A DNA stretch of 64,000 bases from Bog-473 sp963756025. GTDB taxonomy: Bacteria > Actinomycetota > Acidimicrobiia > Acidimicrobiales > RAAP-2. Shown here piece by piece: positions 1 to 9,041 of this stretch. Position 1 is the first letter of the stretch. Each line of letters opens with the position of its first letter. Position numbers and translations under genes: made by a program. The stretch is from the NCBI GenBank assembly GCA_963756025.1, contig CAVWMF010000005.1, positions 248,001-312,000 on the forward strand, read 5' to 3'. Under the pieces are notes generated by a model that was not told where the DNA came from, did not search any database, and saw only the letters and a program-made list of their open reading frames with translations.

Positions 1-407
1 GGAAGCAACTCGATGTGGTGGCCGAACAGCGCCTGCGCGAGGTGGGCCTGTGGGATGCCGTGAAGGACCGGCTCGGCGATTCCCCGTTCCGCCTCTCAGG
101 CGGTCAGCAACAACTGTTGTGCTTGGCCCGGGCGCTCGCCGTGGGCCCCGAAGTCCTGCTTCTCGACGAGCCAACCTCCGCGTTGGACCCCATCTCGACC
201 GAGTACATCGAAGCTCTTCTCGGTACCCTCGTGCCCGCGCTGACGCTCATCATCGTCACCCACAACCTGGCCCAGGCCCGCCGCGTCTCGCACAACACGA
301 TGTTCTTCTACGACGGACAATTGATCGAGCACGGCGAGACGAACCAGCTTTTCGAGCATCCCCAGAACCCGAGCACCGAGCGCTACGTCACCGGCCGGAT
401 CGGTTGA
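1..407 (+). CDS. pstB: Phosphate ABC transporter ATPase PstB, 5'-truncated
   Basis: C-terminal part of the ATP-binding subunit that powers high-affinity phosphate import on the cytoplasmic side of the PstSCAB complex. The reading frame is open from the first bases of the window (frame of base 3), so the start and the Walker A region lie upstream. Visible motifs are the ABC signature LSGGQQQ followed by LARALA, Walker B LLLDEP with the D-loop SALDP, and the switch histidine in VTHN. The tail LIEHGETNQLFEHP is typical of the PstB branch. It lies upstream of pstS, whereas in many bacteria pstB is the last gene of the operon. A 69-base gap leads to pstS. Confidence 0.9.
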   Translation, partial: KQLDVVAEQRLREVGLWDAVKDRLGDSPFRLSGGQQQLLCLARALAVGPEVLLLDEPTSALDPISTEYIEALLGTLVPALTLIIVTHNLAQARRVSHNTMFFYDGQLIEHGETNQLFEHPQNPSTERYVTGRIG

Positions 408-476
408 CGCCCCGGTCTTTTTCGTTCCAACAGTTCAGTCATTCAGCCCAGCAAACCACCAGGAGGAAAACCTTTA

Positions 477-1583
477 ATGCGCACGTCCCGATTCAAGCGT
501 CTGGCACCAGCGTGCCTGATAGCGGCCTCTCTCGCCCTGGTGCCCGTCGTGGCCCTGAGCGGGACTGCTGGAGCGAAAAAGCCAGCGGTGGAGAAGCCTT
601 CGGGGGGAACGGTCAGCGAAACGGGCAGCACCTTGCTCTACCCACTTTTCAACCTCTGGTCCTCGGGCTACAGCACCGCATTCCCGTCGGTCACGATCCA
701 GACGGCGGGGACGGGATCGGGCACCGGCATTACTGACGCGACGAACGGGACAGCCGACATCGGCGCGTCGGACGCCTACCTCTCACCGGCGGAGCTTCAA
801 GCCTCGCCCAGCCTGCTCAACATTCCGCTCGCCATCTCGGCCCAGCTCATCACCTACAACATTCCAGGGGTGACGGCACACCTGAAGCTGACCGGCAAGT
901 TGATCTCGAGCATCTACCAGGGAAAGGTCACCAACTGGAACGCCTCGGCGATCAAGGCGCTCAACCCGGGGGTGACACTCCCCAACCTGCCGATCGTGAC
1001 CCTTCACCGGTCTGACAGCAGCGGGGACACGTTCCTGTTCAGCTCGTTCCTTTCCGCCACCGACCCCAACGGGTGGGGCAAGACCGTGGGCTTCAACACC
1101 ACGTTGACCTTCCCGGATGCGCCGGGCGCATTGGGAGAGATGGGGAACTCGGGCATGGTGGCGGGCTGCAAGTCCGCCCCCGGCTGCATCGCCTACGTCG
1201 GCATCAGCTACCTGACCCAGGCCATCCAGTCGGGCCTCGCCTACGCCCAACTGCAGAATGCCCAGAAGCAGTTCGTGCTGCCCGCTCCGGCGAGCGTGGC
1301 GCTCGAGGCAGCCGCCTTCACCAAGAAGACACCGGCCAATGGGACCATCTCACTCATCTACGGCAAGGCTCCGGGCGGTTACCCCATCGTGAACTACGAG
1401 TACGCGATCGTGAACGCCAAGCAGTCCAGCTCGAGCCAGGCCAAGAACATCCGCTCCGTTCTCGAGTGGGCCGTCAACCCCACCAATGGCAATAACTCCA
1501 GTTACCTGGCGCAGGTGAACTTCCAGCCTCTCCCGGCCGGTGTCGTCAAGCAGTCACTGAAGCAGATCAGCAAAATCAAGTAG
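477..1583 (+). CDS. pstS: Phosphate-binding protein PstS, secreted
   Basis: Extracytoplasmic phosphate receptor of the Pst transporter, 368 residues. The N-terminus is a classical signal peptide: basic MRTSRFKR, a hydrophobic stretch to about residue 28, then an Ala-rich cleavage region ending TAGA. I see no lipobox cysteine, so it may be released or held by the transporter rather than lipid-anchored. Family motifs include ETGSTLLYPL near the mature N-terminus, AGTGSGTGI and IGASDAYLS (phosphate-loop segments), and the HRSDSSGDTF segment in the middle. The start is fixed by a strong AGGAGG at 461-466. The stop overlaps the GTG of pstC by one base, showing translational coupling. Confidence 0.93.
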   Translation: MRTSRFKRLAPACLIAASLALVPVVALSGTAGAKKPAVEKPSGGTVSETGSTLLYPLFNLWSSGYSTAFPSVTIQTAGTGSGTGITDATNGTADIGASDAYLSPAELQASPSLLNIPLAISAQLITYNIPGVTAHLKLTGKLISSIYQGKVTNWNASAIKALNPGVTLPNLPIVTLHRSDSSGDTFLFSSFLSATDPNGWGKTVGFNTTLTFPDAPGALGEMGNSGMVAGCKSAPGCIAYVGISYLTQAIQSGLAYAQLQNAQKQFVLPAPASVALEAAAFTKKTPANGTISLIYGKAPGGYPIVNYEYAIVNAKQSSSSQAKNIRSVLEWAVNPTNGNNSSYLAQVNFQPLPAGVVKQSLKQISKIK

Positions 1584-2674
1584 TGGCCATCACGAGCGGC
1601 GCGGCGGGAGAAAGTCCCGCCGCGCCGGTCAGGGTGCCGGCGCAGCCCCGGGTCTCGCGCCTGGGGCGCTTCGCCAACGGGCTCCGCGCCCACGAGGAGA
1701 CTGCGTGGCGGATCGGCGGTCGGGTGGGGGTACTGATGCCCCTGGCCGCCCTCGTCTTCGCGCTGACGGTGCTGATCATCAAGGCGTACCCGGCGATCCG
1801 TGTCAACGGCTGGCACTTTCTCACCGGCACGGAGTGGACGTACGGGAGTAGCTACGGCGCCACCGTCCATACGGACGGTGTGGCCCATCCGGAGGGCGCT
1901 TCTTTCGGCGCGCTCGCCATCATCGTGGGCACGTTGCAGTCCTCGGTGATCGCCCTTATCGTCGCCGTGCCGATCTCGATCGGCGCCGCGTTCGCCCTGA
2001 CCGAGCGGATGCCCACCTGGATCTCCCGGCCGCTGGGGTTCTTCATCGAGGTATTGGCGGGCATTCCCAGTGTCGTGATCGGATTGTGGGGCCTTCTGAC
2101 GCTCGGTCCCATCCTGGCCCGCGACGTGTATCCCATCGTGGCGAACCGCATGCCCGACGTGCCGGTGTTGCGCTATTTCCGTAACCCCACCGGCACCGGA
2201 GAGGGTCTGCTCACCGCCGGGATCGTCCTCGGATTGATGATCATCCCTATCATCGCCTCCACCACCCGTGACCTGTTCGCCCAGGTCCCCAGCTTGCCAA
2301 AAGAAGGGGCCTCGGCGCTCGGAATGACCGATTGGGAGGTGGCGCACAAGATCACCCTGCCCTGGGTCCGTTCGGGCATCATCGGCGCCACGGTCCTCGG
2401 ACTCGGTCGCGCCCTCGGCGAGACGGTTGCGGTCGCTCTGATCGGCGGTTCCATCATCCACTTCGCCCCCAATATCTACGGGTCGATGACCACCATTGCC
2501 GCCACGATCCTGACCCAGCTCGACGGTGCCCAGACCGACGGGACGGGCTTCGCCGTGGCCACCCTGGCCGAACTCGGCCTTGTCCTCGCCGCCATCTCCG
2601 TGCTGGTGAATCTGATCGCCCGCTCCATCATCCGACGCACCAGCTCGCTCGGCCCCTCCGTGGGCCCCAACTAG
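1583..2674 (+). CDS. pstC: Phosphate ABC transporter permease PstC
   Basis: Inner-membrane permease subunit of the Pst complex, 363 residues, starting at a GTG that overlaps the last base of the pstS stop. A cytoplasmic N-terminal arm of about 45 residues precedes the first membrane segment (VLMPLAALVFALTVLIIKAY). Further helices follow, with the ABC-permease coupling loop (EAA motif) visible as EGASALGMTDWEVAHKITLP. After it comes the GLGRALGETVAVALIGG segment, characteristic of PstC. It pairs with PstA immediately downstream (12-base gap). Confidence 0.94.
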   Translation: MAITSGAAGESPAAPVRVPAQPRVSRLGRFANGLRAHEETAWRIGGRVGVLMPLAALVFALTVLIIKAYPAIRVNGWHFLTGTEWTYGSSYGATVHTDGVAHPEGASFGALAIIVGTLQSSVIALIVAVPISIGAAFALTERMPTWISRPLGFFIEVLAGIPSVVIGLWGLLTLGPILARDVYPIVANRMPDVPVLRYFRNPTGTGEGLLTAGIVLGLMIIPIIASTTRDLFAQVPSLPKEGASALGMTDWEVAHKITLPWVRSGIIGATVLGLGRALGETVAVALIGGSIIHFAPNIYGSMTTIAATILTQLDGAQTDGTGFAVATLAELGLVLAAISVLVNLIARSIIRRTSSLGPSVGPN

Positions 2675-2686
2675 GGGGAGGGAGAA

Positions 2687-3580
2687 ATGGCGGAGACTCG
2701 GCCGATGCCCGGAAGCCGACGGCGTTCGGTGGCCGGCATCGCGTTTCGCATCCTGACCTACCTGGCACTAGCGCTCATCATCGGACCGGCGCTGTGGATC
2801 CTCATCGGCGTCGTGGTGCGGGCAGTGCCGAATTGGCAGTGGAGCGTCCTGACCACCCCCACCAAAGGCACGACGGGTGGCCTGGAGAACGCCATCCTCG
2901 GAACGCTCATCCTCATGGGCGGCGTGCTGATCCTGGCGGGCTCCATCGGCGTCATGGCCGGCATCCACCTGTCCGAGCTGGCCAAGCCGCGGCGTAACGG
3001 CAAGCAGAGTGGGGGCTTTCTCCGCACCTGCTCGGACGTCCTGTCCGGCTTTCCCTCCATCGTCCTCGGCTACTGCGGCTACGTCGCCCTCGTGGTCGGC
3101 CTCCACTGGGGCTTCTCGCTGCTGCCGGCCCTGATCATTCTCTCCATCATGGTGATTCCCTACATCGCCAAATCCACCGAGTCAGCCCTGCGCCAGGTGC
3201 CCGATAATTATCGAGAGGGCGCAGCGGCGCTCGGCATGTCCATGGGGTATTCGATGCGCAAGGTGGTGCTCAAGACTGCGCTGCCCGGGATCGTCACCGG
3301 TCTCCTCATCGCTCTCGCCATCGCGGTCGGGGAAACAGCGCCCCTCATCTATACAGCCAACTTCACCGATGCGATCCCGAGCCTGAAGCTCATCCACACC
3401 GAGGGTTTCCCCTATCTGACCTATCCCGTCTACACGTTCTACAACCAGCCCAACGCCGAGGCCCACAACCTCGCCTACGACGCCGCCTTGCTGCTCGTGA
3501 TCATCGTGCTGGTGTTGCTGATCGTCTCCCGGGTGATCGTGGCTCGCACCCAGCGCCATTCGGAAGCACGAGGGCGTTAG
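2687..3580 (+). CDS. pstA: Phosphate ABC transporter permease PstA
   Basis: Second permease subunit of the Pst transporter, 297 residues, preceded by the ribosome site GGGGAGGGAG ending 2 bases before the ATG. About six hydrophobic segments are visible. The EAA coupling loop reads YREGAAALGMSMGYSMRKVVL and is followed by the conserved AVGETAPLIYTA stretch. No phoU or second pstB follows; the next gene is convergent. The operon order here is therefore pstB-pstS-pstC-pstA. Confidence 0.93.
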   Translation: MAETRPMPGSRRRSVAGIAFRILTYLALALIIGPALWILIGVVVRAVPNWQWSVLTTPTKGTTGGLENAILGTLILMGGVLILAGSIGVMAGIHLSELAKPRRNGKQSGGFLRTCSDVLSGFPSIVLGYCGYVALVVGLHWGFSLLPALIILSIMVIPYIAKSTESALRQVPDNYREGAAALGMSMGYSMRKVVLKTALPGIVTGLLIALAIAVGETAPLIYTANFTDAIPSLKLIHTEGFPYLTYPVYTFYNQPNAEAHNLAYDAALLLVIIVLVLLIVSRVIVARTQRHSEARGR

Positions 3581-3615
3581 CGGAGACCGGGTCGGACGCC
3601 TGCACGAGGCGGCCG

Positions 3616-4338
3616 TCACACGACCCGACGGGCGCTCAACACCATCAAGCGGGGGATGGCGGCCGCGTTGGCGAAGCCGCCCGTCTCGAGAAGAACCGCC
3701 GGTGGTGGGGAGGGCTCGACCATGTCCTCGAGGAGCAGTCCGACAGCTCCCATGGCATGGATGTACCTGCTGAGGGGCCGGTGGTTGAAGGGCAGGTGGA
3801 TCCCCGGTTCGACCTCGTCGACGACGAAATCGTCAGGCAGATAGGAGCCGACCCGCCAGTACCCTTCGTCGGATCCCGCCTCCTCGACCCATCCGCTGCC
3901 GGGGGCCTGGAGGAGCGGGTGCACCAACAGCAGGAGGAATTGCCCACCCGGGGAGAGGACTCGCGCTATTTCGTCGATCGCCGGCTCGAACGGATCTATG
4001 TGCTCGATGGCCAGGCACAGGAGCACCGCGCCGAACGTGTCGTCGCCGAATGGGAGCTGCTCCGCCCGGGCCTGCACGAACAGCGGCGGCCCACCGCGCC
4101 GATGGGCTTCGCTGATCTGTGACGGCGTCGGGTCCAGGCCCACCACCTGTGTACCGCCCCGGGCGATGGAGCGGGCGACCTGGCCCTCGCCACATCCCAC
4201 ATCGAGGACACGACCTGCTTTTCGGAGATGCTGGCGCACCAGGGGGAGGATCTGTTCCTCGTACTCAGGATCGGCCCCTTCGGTGAACCTCCGTTGCCAC
4301 CACGTCGAATGTTGTTCCCAGAGGGATCCGTCATTCAC
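3616..4338 (-). CDS. SAM-dependent methyltransferase (class I)
   Basis: A 240-residue Rossmann-type methyltransferase. Motif I is VLDVGCGEGQVA (about residues 41-52), the acidic end of strand 2 is VVGLDPTPSQ, and motif post-II is QLPFGDDTFGAVLL. The next segment AIEHIDPFEPAIDEIARVLSPGG is the usual motif III region of the UbiE/Methyltransf_11 group. The substrate cannot be read from the sequence. The GTG start lacks a Shine-Dalgarno site but has a -10 box 6 bases upstream, so the mRNA is probably leaderless. It converges on pstA with a 35-base gap. Confidence 0.85.
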   Translation of the reverse strand: MNDGSLWEQHSTWWQRRFTEGADPEYEEQILPLVRQHLRKAGRVLDVGCGEGQVARSIARGGTQVVGLDPTPSQISEAHRRGGPPLFVQARAEQLPFGDDTFGAVLLCLAIEHIDPFEPAIDEIARVLSPGGQFLLLLVHPLLQAPGSGWVEEAGSDEGYWRVGSYLPDDFVVDEVEPGIHLPFNHRPLSRYIHAMGAVGLLLEDMVEPSPPPAVLLETGGFANAAAIPRLMVLSARRVV

Positions 4339-4344
4339 CCGGCG

Positions 4345-4350
4345 AGGCTA
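4345..4350 (-). promoter_or_regulatory. -10 box (TAGCCT) of leaderless methyltransferase gene
   Basis: TAGCCT on the minus strand, 6 bases before the GTG at 4338. The spacing puts the transcription start at or next to the first codon. No ribosome site lies between them. Confidence 0.55.
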
Positions 4351-4555
4351 TCTAGCCACGATCGACCCCGGACGCCCGGGGCCGGCTCGCCACGGGCGCC
4401 GTGATGGTCATCCGGAACAGGGATTTTGTCGATCAGCCGGCCGTGGGCTTCGCCGATGGTCCTCCCCACCAGGGAGAAGCCGTCGATTCCCCGGAGCTCG
4501 CCCACACTATGGCCTTCGATTTCCCAAAGTCCTGACCAGGGCATATTCCTCGTTC

Positions 4556-4561
4556 TAGTAT
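4556..4561 (+). promoter_or_regulatory. -10 box (TAGTAT) of leaderless DMT-family gene
   Basis: TAGTAT ends 6 bases before the GTG at 4568 and no Shine-Dalgarno sequence is present, fitting leaderless initiation. Confidence 0.55.
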
Positions 4562-4567
4562 GTCCGG

Positions 4568-5443
4568 GTGGGCGAGGTCCTTGCGATCGTCGCAGCCGTC
4601 GCATTCGCGTTGGGGAGCGTCCTTCAACAGAAGGGCACTCTCGAGACCGAGGCCACAGAGGACGATCCGCGATTTTTGATCCAGATCCTCCACAAGCCGA
4701 TCTGGCTGGCGGGCGCGATTTCACAGGCCATGGGATGGGTCCTGCAGGCAGCCGCCCTCGATCGAGCGTCCCTCATGGTGGTTCAGGCGGTCGGTGCGCT
4801 GAGTCTGGTGATGGCACTCCCGCTCGGGATGTGGCTCACTCACCAGAGCATAGGCCGCCGCGAATTGATCGGCGCCCTCCTGACCCTCTCCGGCATCGTC
4901 TTTTTCCTGGCGGCAGGTCAACCCCAAGGTGGGTCTCCCACGCCGAGCGCGGTGGCGTGGTGGACATCCTGCCTCGTCGTTCTGGTTGTGGCGCTTCTCC
5001 TCGCCGGTCTCGGCGTCCGGTGTAGCGGTGCAGCCAAAGCGCTCATCCTCGGCTCTGCCGCAGGTTTGGCCTTCGGTCTTCAGGCCGCCGTCACAAAGAC
5101 CTTTGTCTCCGAGGTCGGAAGTGGAGTGCTTGCCCTCCTCATGAGTTGGCCGGTGTACGTGCTGATCCTTTCGGCGCTCGCAGGATTTGCCCTCCAACAG
5201 TCGGCATTGAAGACGGGCGTATTGGCGCCAGCGCTGGCCTCGAGCAACTCGGTCTCGTTGTTCGTGAGCGTCGTTCTTGGCATCGTCCTCTACGGGGAAA
5301 CCCTCTCGAAGAGCGGCGGCGTGAATGTTGGCTCGGCCTACATCGGATTGGCCATAGCCATTGGCGGCATCGCCGTCCTTGCCGGCTCTGAGCCTCCGTC
5401 GGAGGCAACCGTGGCAGACGCAACTGTGCCCTCCCCGGGGTAA
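4568..5443 (+). CDS. DMT-superfamily (EamA/NIPA-like) membrane transporter
   Basis: A 291-residue polytopic membrane protein with about nine to ten hydrophobic segments. The N-terminus GEVLAIVAAVAFALGSVLQQKG and the internal pseudo-repeat are typical of DMT-superfamily proteins annotated as EamA- or NIPA-like. The second half carries GFALQQSALKTGVLAPALASSNSV, the usual C-terminal-half signature. The substrate is unknown; family members move metabolites, and NIPA relatives move Mg2+. The last 15 residues are a soluble tail. It stands alone between divergent and unrelated neighbours. Confidence 0.8.
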   Translation: MGEVLAIVAAVAFALGSVLQQKGTLETEATEDDPRFLIQILHKPIWLAGAISQAMGWVLQAAALDRASLMVVQAVGALSLVMALPLGMWLTHQSIGRRELIGALLTLSGIVFFLAAGQPQGGSPTPSAVAWWTSCLVVLVVALLLAGLGVRCSGAAKALILGSAAGLAFGLQAAVTKTFVSEVGSGVLALLMSWPVYVLILSALAGFALQQSALKTGVLAPALASSNSVSLFVSVVLGIVLYGETLSKSGGVNVGSAYIGLAIAIGGIAVLAGSEPPSEATVADATVPSPG

Positions 5444-5542
5444 GGGCGGCCCGCCAAGGTCATCGTCACAAGAGACAACGTCCCGATCTTCGTTTATCCT
5501 GACTCCTGATCGATCGGCACGGCTGAACTTGGATCGAAATGA

Positions 5543-5584
5543 CCGTGACGTTGGGAACTAGGATCAACACGTCCGTCACGTTGG
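5543..5584. repeat. Inverted CGTGACG/CGTCACG pair in intergenic region
   Basis: CGTGACG at 5544-5550 and its reverse complement CGTCACG at 5574-5580 flank a 23-base spacer. Both arms are followed by TTGG, so the 12-mers CCGTGACGTTGG and CCGTCACGTTGG are also an imperfect direct repeat. It lies about 75 bases before the sulfite-oxidase-like gene and could be an operator. Nothing else is evident between 5444 and 5656. Confidence 0.3.
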
Positions 5585-5656
5585 AAATGGTCGGGCATAG
5601 CTGCTCCCCGGGTTTCGATTCCTGACCACATACATTCGCTAATCCCTGGAGGCCAC

Positions 5657-6740
5657 ATGGCCCTGGCAGACGAACTAGAAGCTGAACGTTCGGCACTGAC
5701 GATGATCGACGCTGATCCGTTCAACGCTGAGGCGCCCCCGGAGGCACTTGAAAGCGATATCACCCCAACGCTGCAGCACTACGTTCGCAGCAACTTTCCC
5801 GTTCCCGCGCACGATGGTCGACTCGAGATCAGTGGCGCGGTCGAACATCCCTACACCCTCACGCTCGAGGAGCTGAAGGCAATGCCCTCTGTTGAGCGGG
5901 TGGTGACGCTCGAGTGCGCCGGAAATGGGCGCCTGGCGATGCGACCGCTCCCCGCCGGCGAACCCTGGGGCAACTACGCAGTCTCCACTGCGACGATGGA
6001 AGGGCGCGCTCCTGCACGAAATTCTCGAACGTGCCGGAGCCTCTCGACACTGGTGTTGAGGTGCTGTTCGCCGGCGGAGATCACGGGTCGTACATCCTCA
6101 ATCCCGTGCTCAAGGACATCGACGCCTCCAACCTCTCGTTCGAGCGATCGTTGACGCTCGTGCACGCAGCGGACCCATCCTCCGAAATCTTGATCGCGTA
6201 CGAGATGAACGGCCAGCCACTCAACCCTGATCACGGAGCGCCATACCGGCTCGTCGTCCCCCACTGGTACGGGGTCGCCTCGGTCAAGTGGGTCAAGCGG
6301 ATCGTAGTGTTCATCGCCGTTCTTCGGCGGGTTCGAGTCCGGCCACTACATGTACGAGTGGCCGGATCGCCCCGCAGAGCGTGTGACCGTGATGCGGCCG
6401 CGTGCCCGCATCACGGAACCTGGTAATGGCGCCGTCGTTCGTGTCGGCGAAACCTGCATCGTCCGCGGGCAAAGCATGGTCCGGCACCGGGCCCGTGACC
6501 AATGTCGACATCAGCCTCACGGGCGAATCGGAGTGGCTCCCGGCGCACCTCGAAACTCCAATGGGCCCTTACCAGTGGCAGAATTGGTCGTTCGAGTGGG
6601 TGCCGGAGGAGGCGGGACGAAAGACCCTACGCGCAAGAGCGACTGACCTGGCCGGAAATGTGCAACCAGAAGTGCCGATCTGGAACAGGCTCGGATACGG
6701 GAACAACGCAATCGAGATCACCTACGTGGACGTTCGCTGA
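5657..6740 (+). pseudogene. Sulfite-oxidase-like molybdopterin enzyme, frameshifted
   Basis: Remains of a roughly 360-residue oxidoreductase of the sulfite oxidase/SorA-YedY type. ATG at 5657 follows a GGAGG site. The molybdenum-ligand cysteine is in TLECAGNGR. Then the frame changes near 5990 (WKGALLHEILERAG in the next frame), near 6035 (LDTGVEVLFAGGDHGSY), near 6310 (GHYMYEWPDRPAERV) and near 6468. The last frame carries the Mo-co dimerisation domain (YQWQNWSFEWVPEEAG) through the stop at 6740. All parts of the family are present in order, so either the gene has decayed very recently or the read quality is poor. Family members oxidise sulfite or related sulfur compounds. A free Mop-domain gene sits far away at 33251. 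Confidence 0.75.
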
Positions 6741-6909
6741 CCCGCCCGGTCGTCGTACGAATCGGGTCAGTTTTCAACCGGCAGGATTGGCATTTTCTCC
6801 CCGACTGAGCGCACTGGTCCCTCGAACTCATTTTGCTGCGTGACCCCGTGCCTCCAGCTGCAGCATTCGGGAGGGCGATGACGATCCAAACCCACGGTTC
6901 GGCGTCCTA

Positions 6910-8206
6910 ATGGGTCGCAGCGACGAAGCCGCCGACCATCCGCTCGCAGTACGTGGTGGCTCGCTGAGACACAGTCCACCTCGACAGCGTCGAATCCGAT
7001 TGGCCCGTGCCCGCCAACCGCTGCGGGCGGGGGCCATGCAGTTGTTCCTCATCGGGATTGGCGTGGCGCTCGGAGTGCTGCTCCCGAGGATCCACTCAGG
7101 CGCCCAGACACCCAGCGGGCGCACGGTCGAGTTCCTCCTGACCATCGGTTTCGGCATCCTTGGGCTGGTCAGTATCATCTTTTCGCTCCTCTTCCTCGTG
7201 GTGGAATACTCCAATACCGCACTGACGCCCCGACTCAACCTCTTCCAGGGAGACCCCTGGATCTGGCGGATGTACGGCGCCTGCCTCGGGCTGTTCACGG
7301 TCGGCTTCGTGGCCACTCTGTCCATCGGGGACCGGACCCAAGTATCAGTGATCGTTCCCGTCGTCTCACTGGTTGTCGAGCTCGTGGTCATCGGATTGAT
7401 GCGCCGTCTGCAGGTCAAAGCGTTCGATTCGATGCAGCTCAACACCACCCTGTCTGCGATCTCCGGAGCCGGGCGGAAGGTCATCGACAACGTGTACCCG
7501 GTTGGCATCACGGTCGGATCACCCGCGGACGCAGTGGATGTCATGGGGGGAGGACGTCCGGTGATCTGGGACCGACCTGGTGCCACCCTCGAGCAACTCG
7601 ATCTGCGCAAGATCCTGAATTTCCTCCGCGGCGGGCGATCGGGTCGCATTCGAAGTTGCTGTGGGGAGCGGTTTGGTCGAAGGAAGTGTGGTGGCCCGGG
7701 TCACCGGAGGATTCTCCGACGACCTCATACTGGCTGCTTGTCGTACCGGCGACGGCCGGACGTTCAACCAGGACCCGCTCCTGGCATTTCGACTCCTCTC
7801 AGATATTGGCCTCCGGGCCATGTCTCCAGCAATCAATGACCCGGCGACCGCTGGATAGACCATCGAAGCGATTGCGGCGCTCCTGGTGCCTCTTGCGGAG
7901 CGAGATCTCGACGTCGGCGTTATCTACACAGCCGACGGGCGACCGACCGTGTGGCTCGACGTTCCCGAATGGACGGAGTACGTCACCGAAGGACTCGACG
8001 AACTCCTCATCGCCTCCGGTCGATCGCCCCTGGTGTTGGCCAGGGCCAAGACTTCGTTGTCTCGGCTTGCCAAAACGGCGCCGGAGAGCCGCAAGGCAGC
8101 GATCGAGGTCCGGTTGTCTTGGATCAGGGAGCGCCTCGGCGAGGCGGATCCATTTGCCGGAAGAGCAGTCGCCCCGAAGGAACCTGGTGGGAGCGGTGCC
8201 CGATGA
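6910..8206 (+). pseudogene. DUF2254 family membrane protein, frameshift plus in-frame stop
   Basis: A member of the DUF2254 predicted membrane proteins, about 430 codons. The first part has hydrophobic segments at about 7039-7080, 7129-7200, 7270-7325 and 7340-7410 in the frame of 6910. The frame shifts near 7630 into AGDRVAFEVAVGSGLVEGSV. The family block QDPLLAFRLLSDIGLRAMSPAINDP follows, but a TAG at 7856-7858 interrupts it before TIEAIAALLVPLAERDLD and the C-terminal domain ending at 8206. The role of DUF2254 proteins is not established. The start is uncertain: ATG 6910 gives a long Arg-rich leader, and ATG 7036 is an alternative. Confidence 0.7.
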
Positions 8207-8464
8207 CGACGTTGAGGAGCTGGACGACGACTGACTGGGTGCTCCCCACTAACGCGAATGTGGCCGACGGCGCGGCGGTGGCGCCCTGCATAATGTCAAA
8301 AGTTCACCCCTTTCACGTCGACGCAGAGCGCAGGCTCCGAGTACCGTTGGTGGTGGCGACGGACGCGAAATTGAACCAACGACTCGGTGGCCGCCGTCGA
8401 TGGTGCACCGGGCGGGGCGTTTGACCTGTCCGTCTCGTTCGAGCGAGTTCAAGGAGGCATCAAA

Positions 8465-9007
8465 GTGCCAGAGACGACGGCCGACACGCCCGGTCCCGGC
8501 CTACGTGTGGGATCCACCAGCGAGTTCAGTCTCTTCTTCAAGGTCAAGGCGGGTCATCAGGACGATCTGCGCCAAGCGCTGCGTACCCTGAACGACTCGC
8601 CGGGTTACCGGCCCGGTGACTATGCCCTGCCGGTGGCCACCATCCATGAGGCACGTTTCGTGATGTTCGACGAGGGCTCGCGTCTCCTCTTTGCCACCAG
8701 CTTCGATGGAACGTGGGATGCCTACATGGAGGACTTCGCCTCGAAGCCGTTGAGCCTCTTCGACGCGGTGTTCCGGCACGTGGAGGGCTACGACGGCGCT
8801 CCTGATGTACCTACGTTGAAGAGTTTCATCCTCGGTGCGCAGGTAACCGCGGCCGCCTACGCCCGTAACTATCCGGGCACAGTGAAGGAGATTCGAAAGG
8901 CCGAGCGGATCAACCGGGCGTTCGATGCAGGTGCTCGACAATCCTGCGGCACCGGAACCCCTACAACACCCGCGCTAAGGCCGCTCCTCGACGAGGCGTC
9001 GGACTAG
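8465..9007 (+). CDS. Small DyP-peroxidase-associated protein, intact
   Basis: A 180-residue soluble protein and the only unbroken gene in the 5.6-12.4 kb run. The start is GTG 8465 with AAGGAGG at 8450-8456. The segment FSLFFKVKAGHQDDLRQAL, followed by IHEARFVMFDEG, RLLFATSFDGTWDAYMEDF and LFDAVFRHVEGYDG, has the look of a ferredoxin-like fold (repeated strand/helix units with FVKAG and ARF blocks). To my knowledge such proteins occur next to DyP-type heme peroxidase genes, and one lies downstream here. I cannot name an enzymatic activity. The last 25 residues are low-complexity. Confidence 0.6.
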   Translation: MPETTADTPGPGLRVGSTSEFSLFFKVKAGHQDDLRQALRTLNDSPGYRPGDYALPVATIHEARFVMFDEGSRLLFATSFDGTWDAYMEDFASKPLSLFDAVFRHVEGYDGAPDVPTLKSFILGAQVTAAAYARNYPGTVKEIRKAERINRAFDAGARQSCGTGTPTTPALRPLLDEASD

Positions 9008-9041
9008 GCCGCGGTCAGCGGGCCGGACAAGAGGCGAGAGC

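Noticed and set aside
1502..2461. A 319-codon minus-strand frame
   Set aside because: Antisense to pstC and rich in Asp, Arg and Gly with no conserved motif.
7856..7858. In-frame TAG in DUF2254 as possible recoding
   Set aside because: A frameshift is present in the same gene and no recoding signal is visible; decay or error is simpler.
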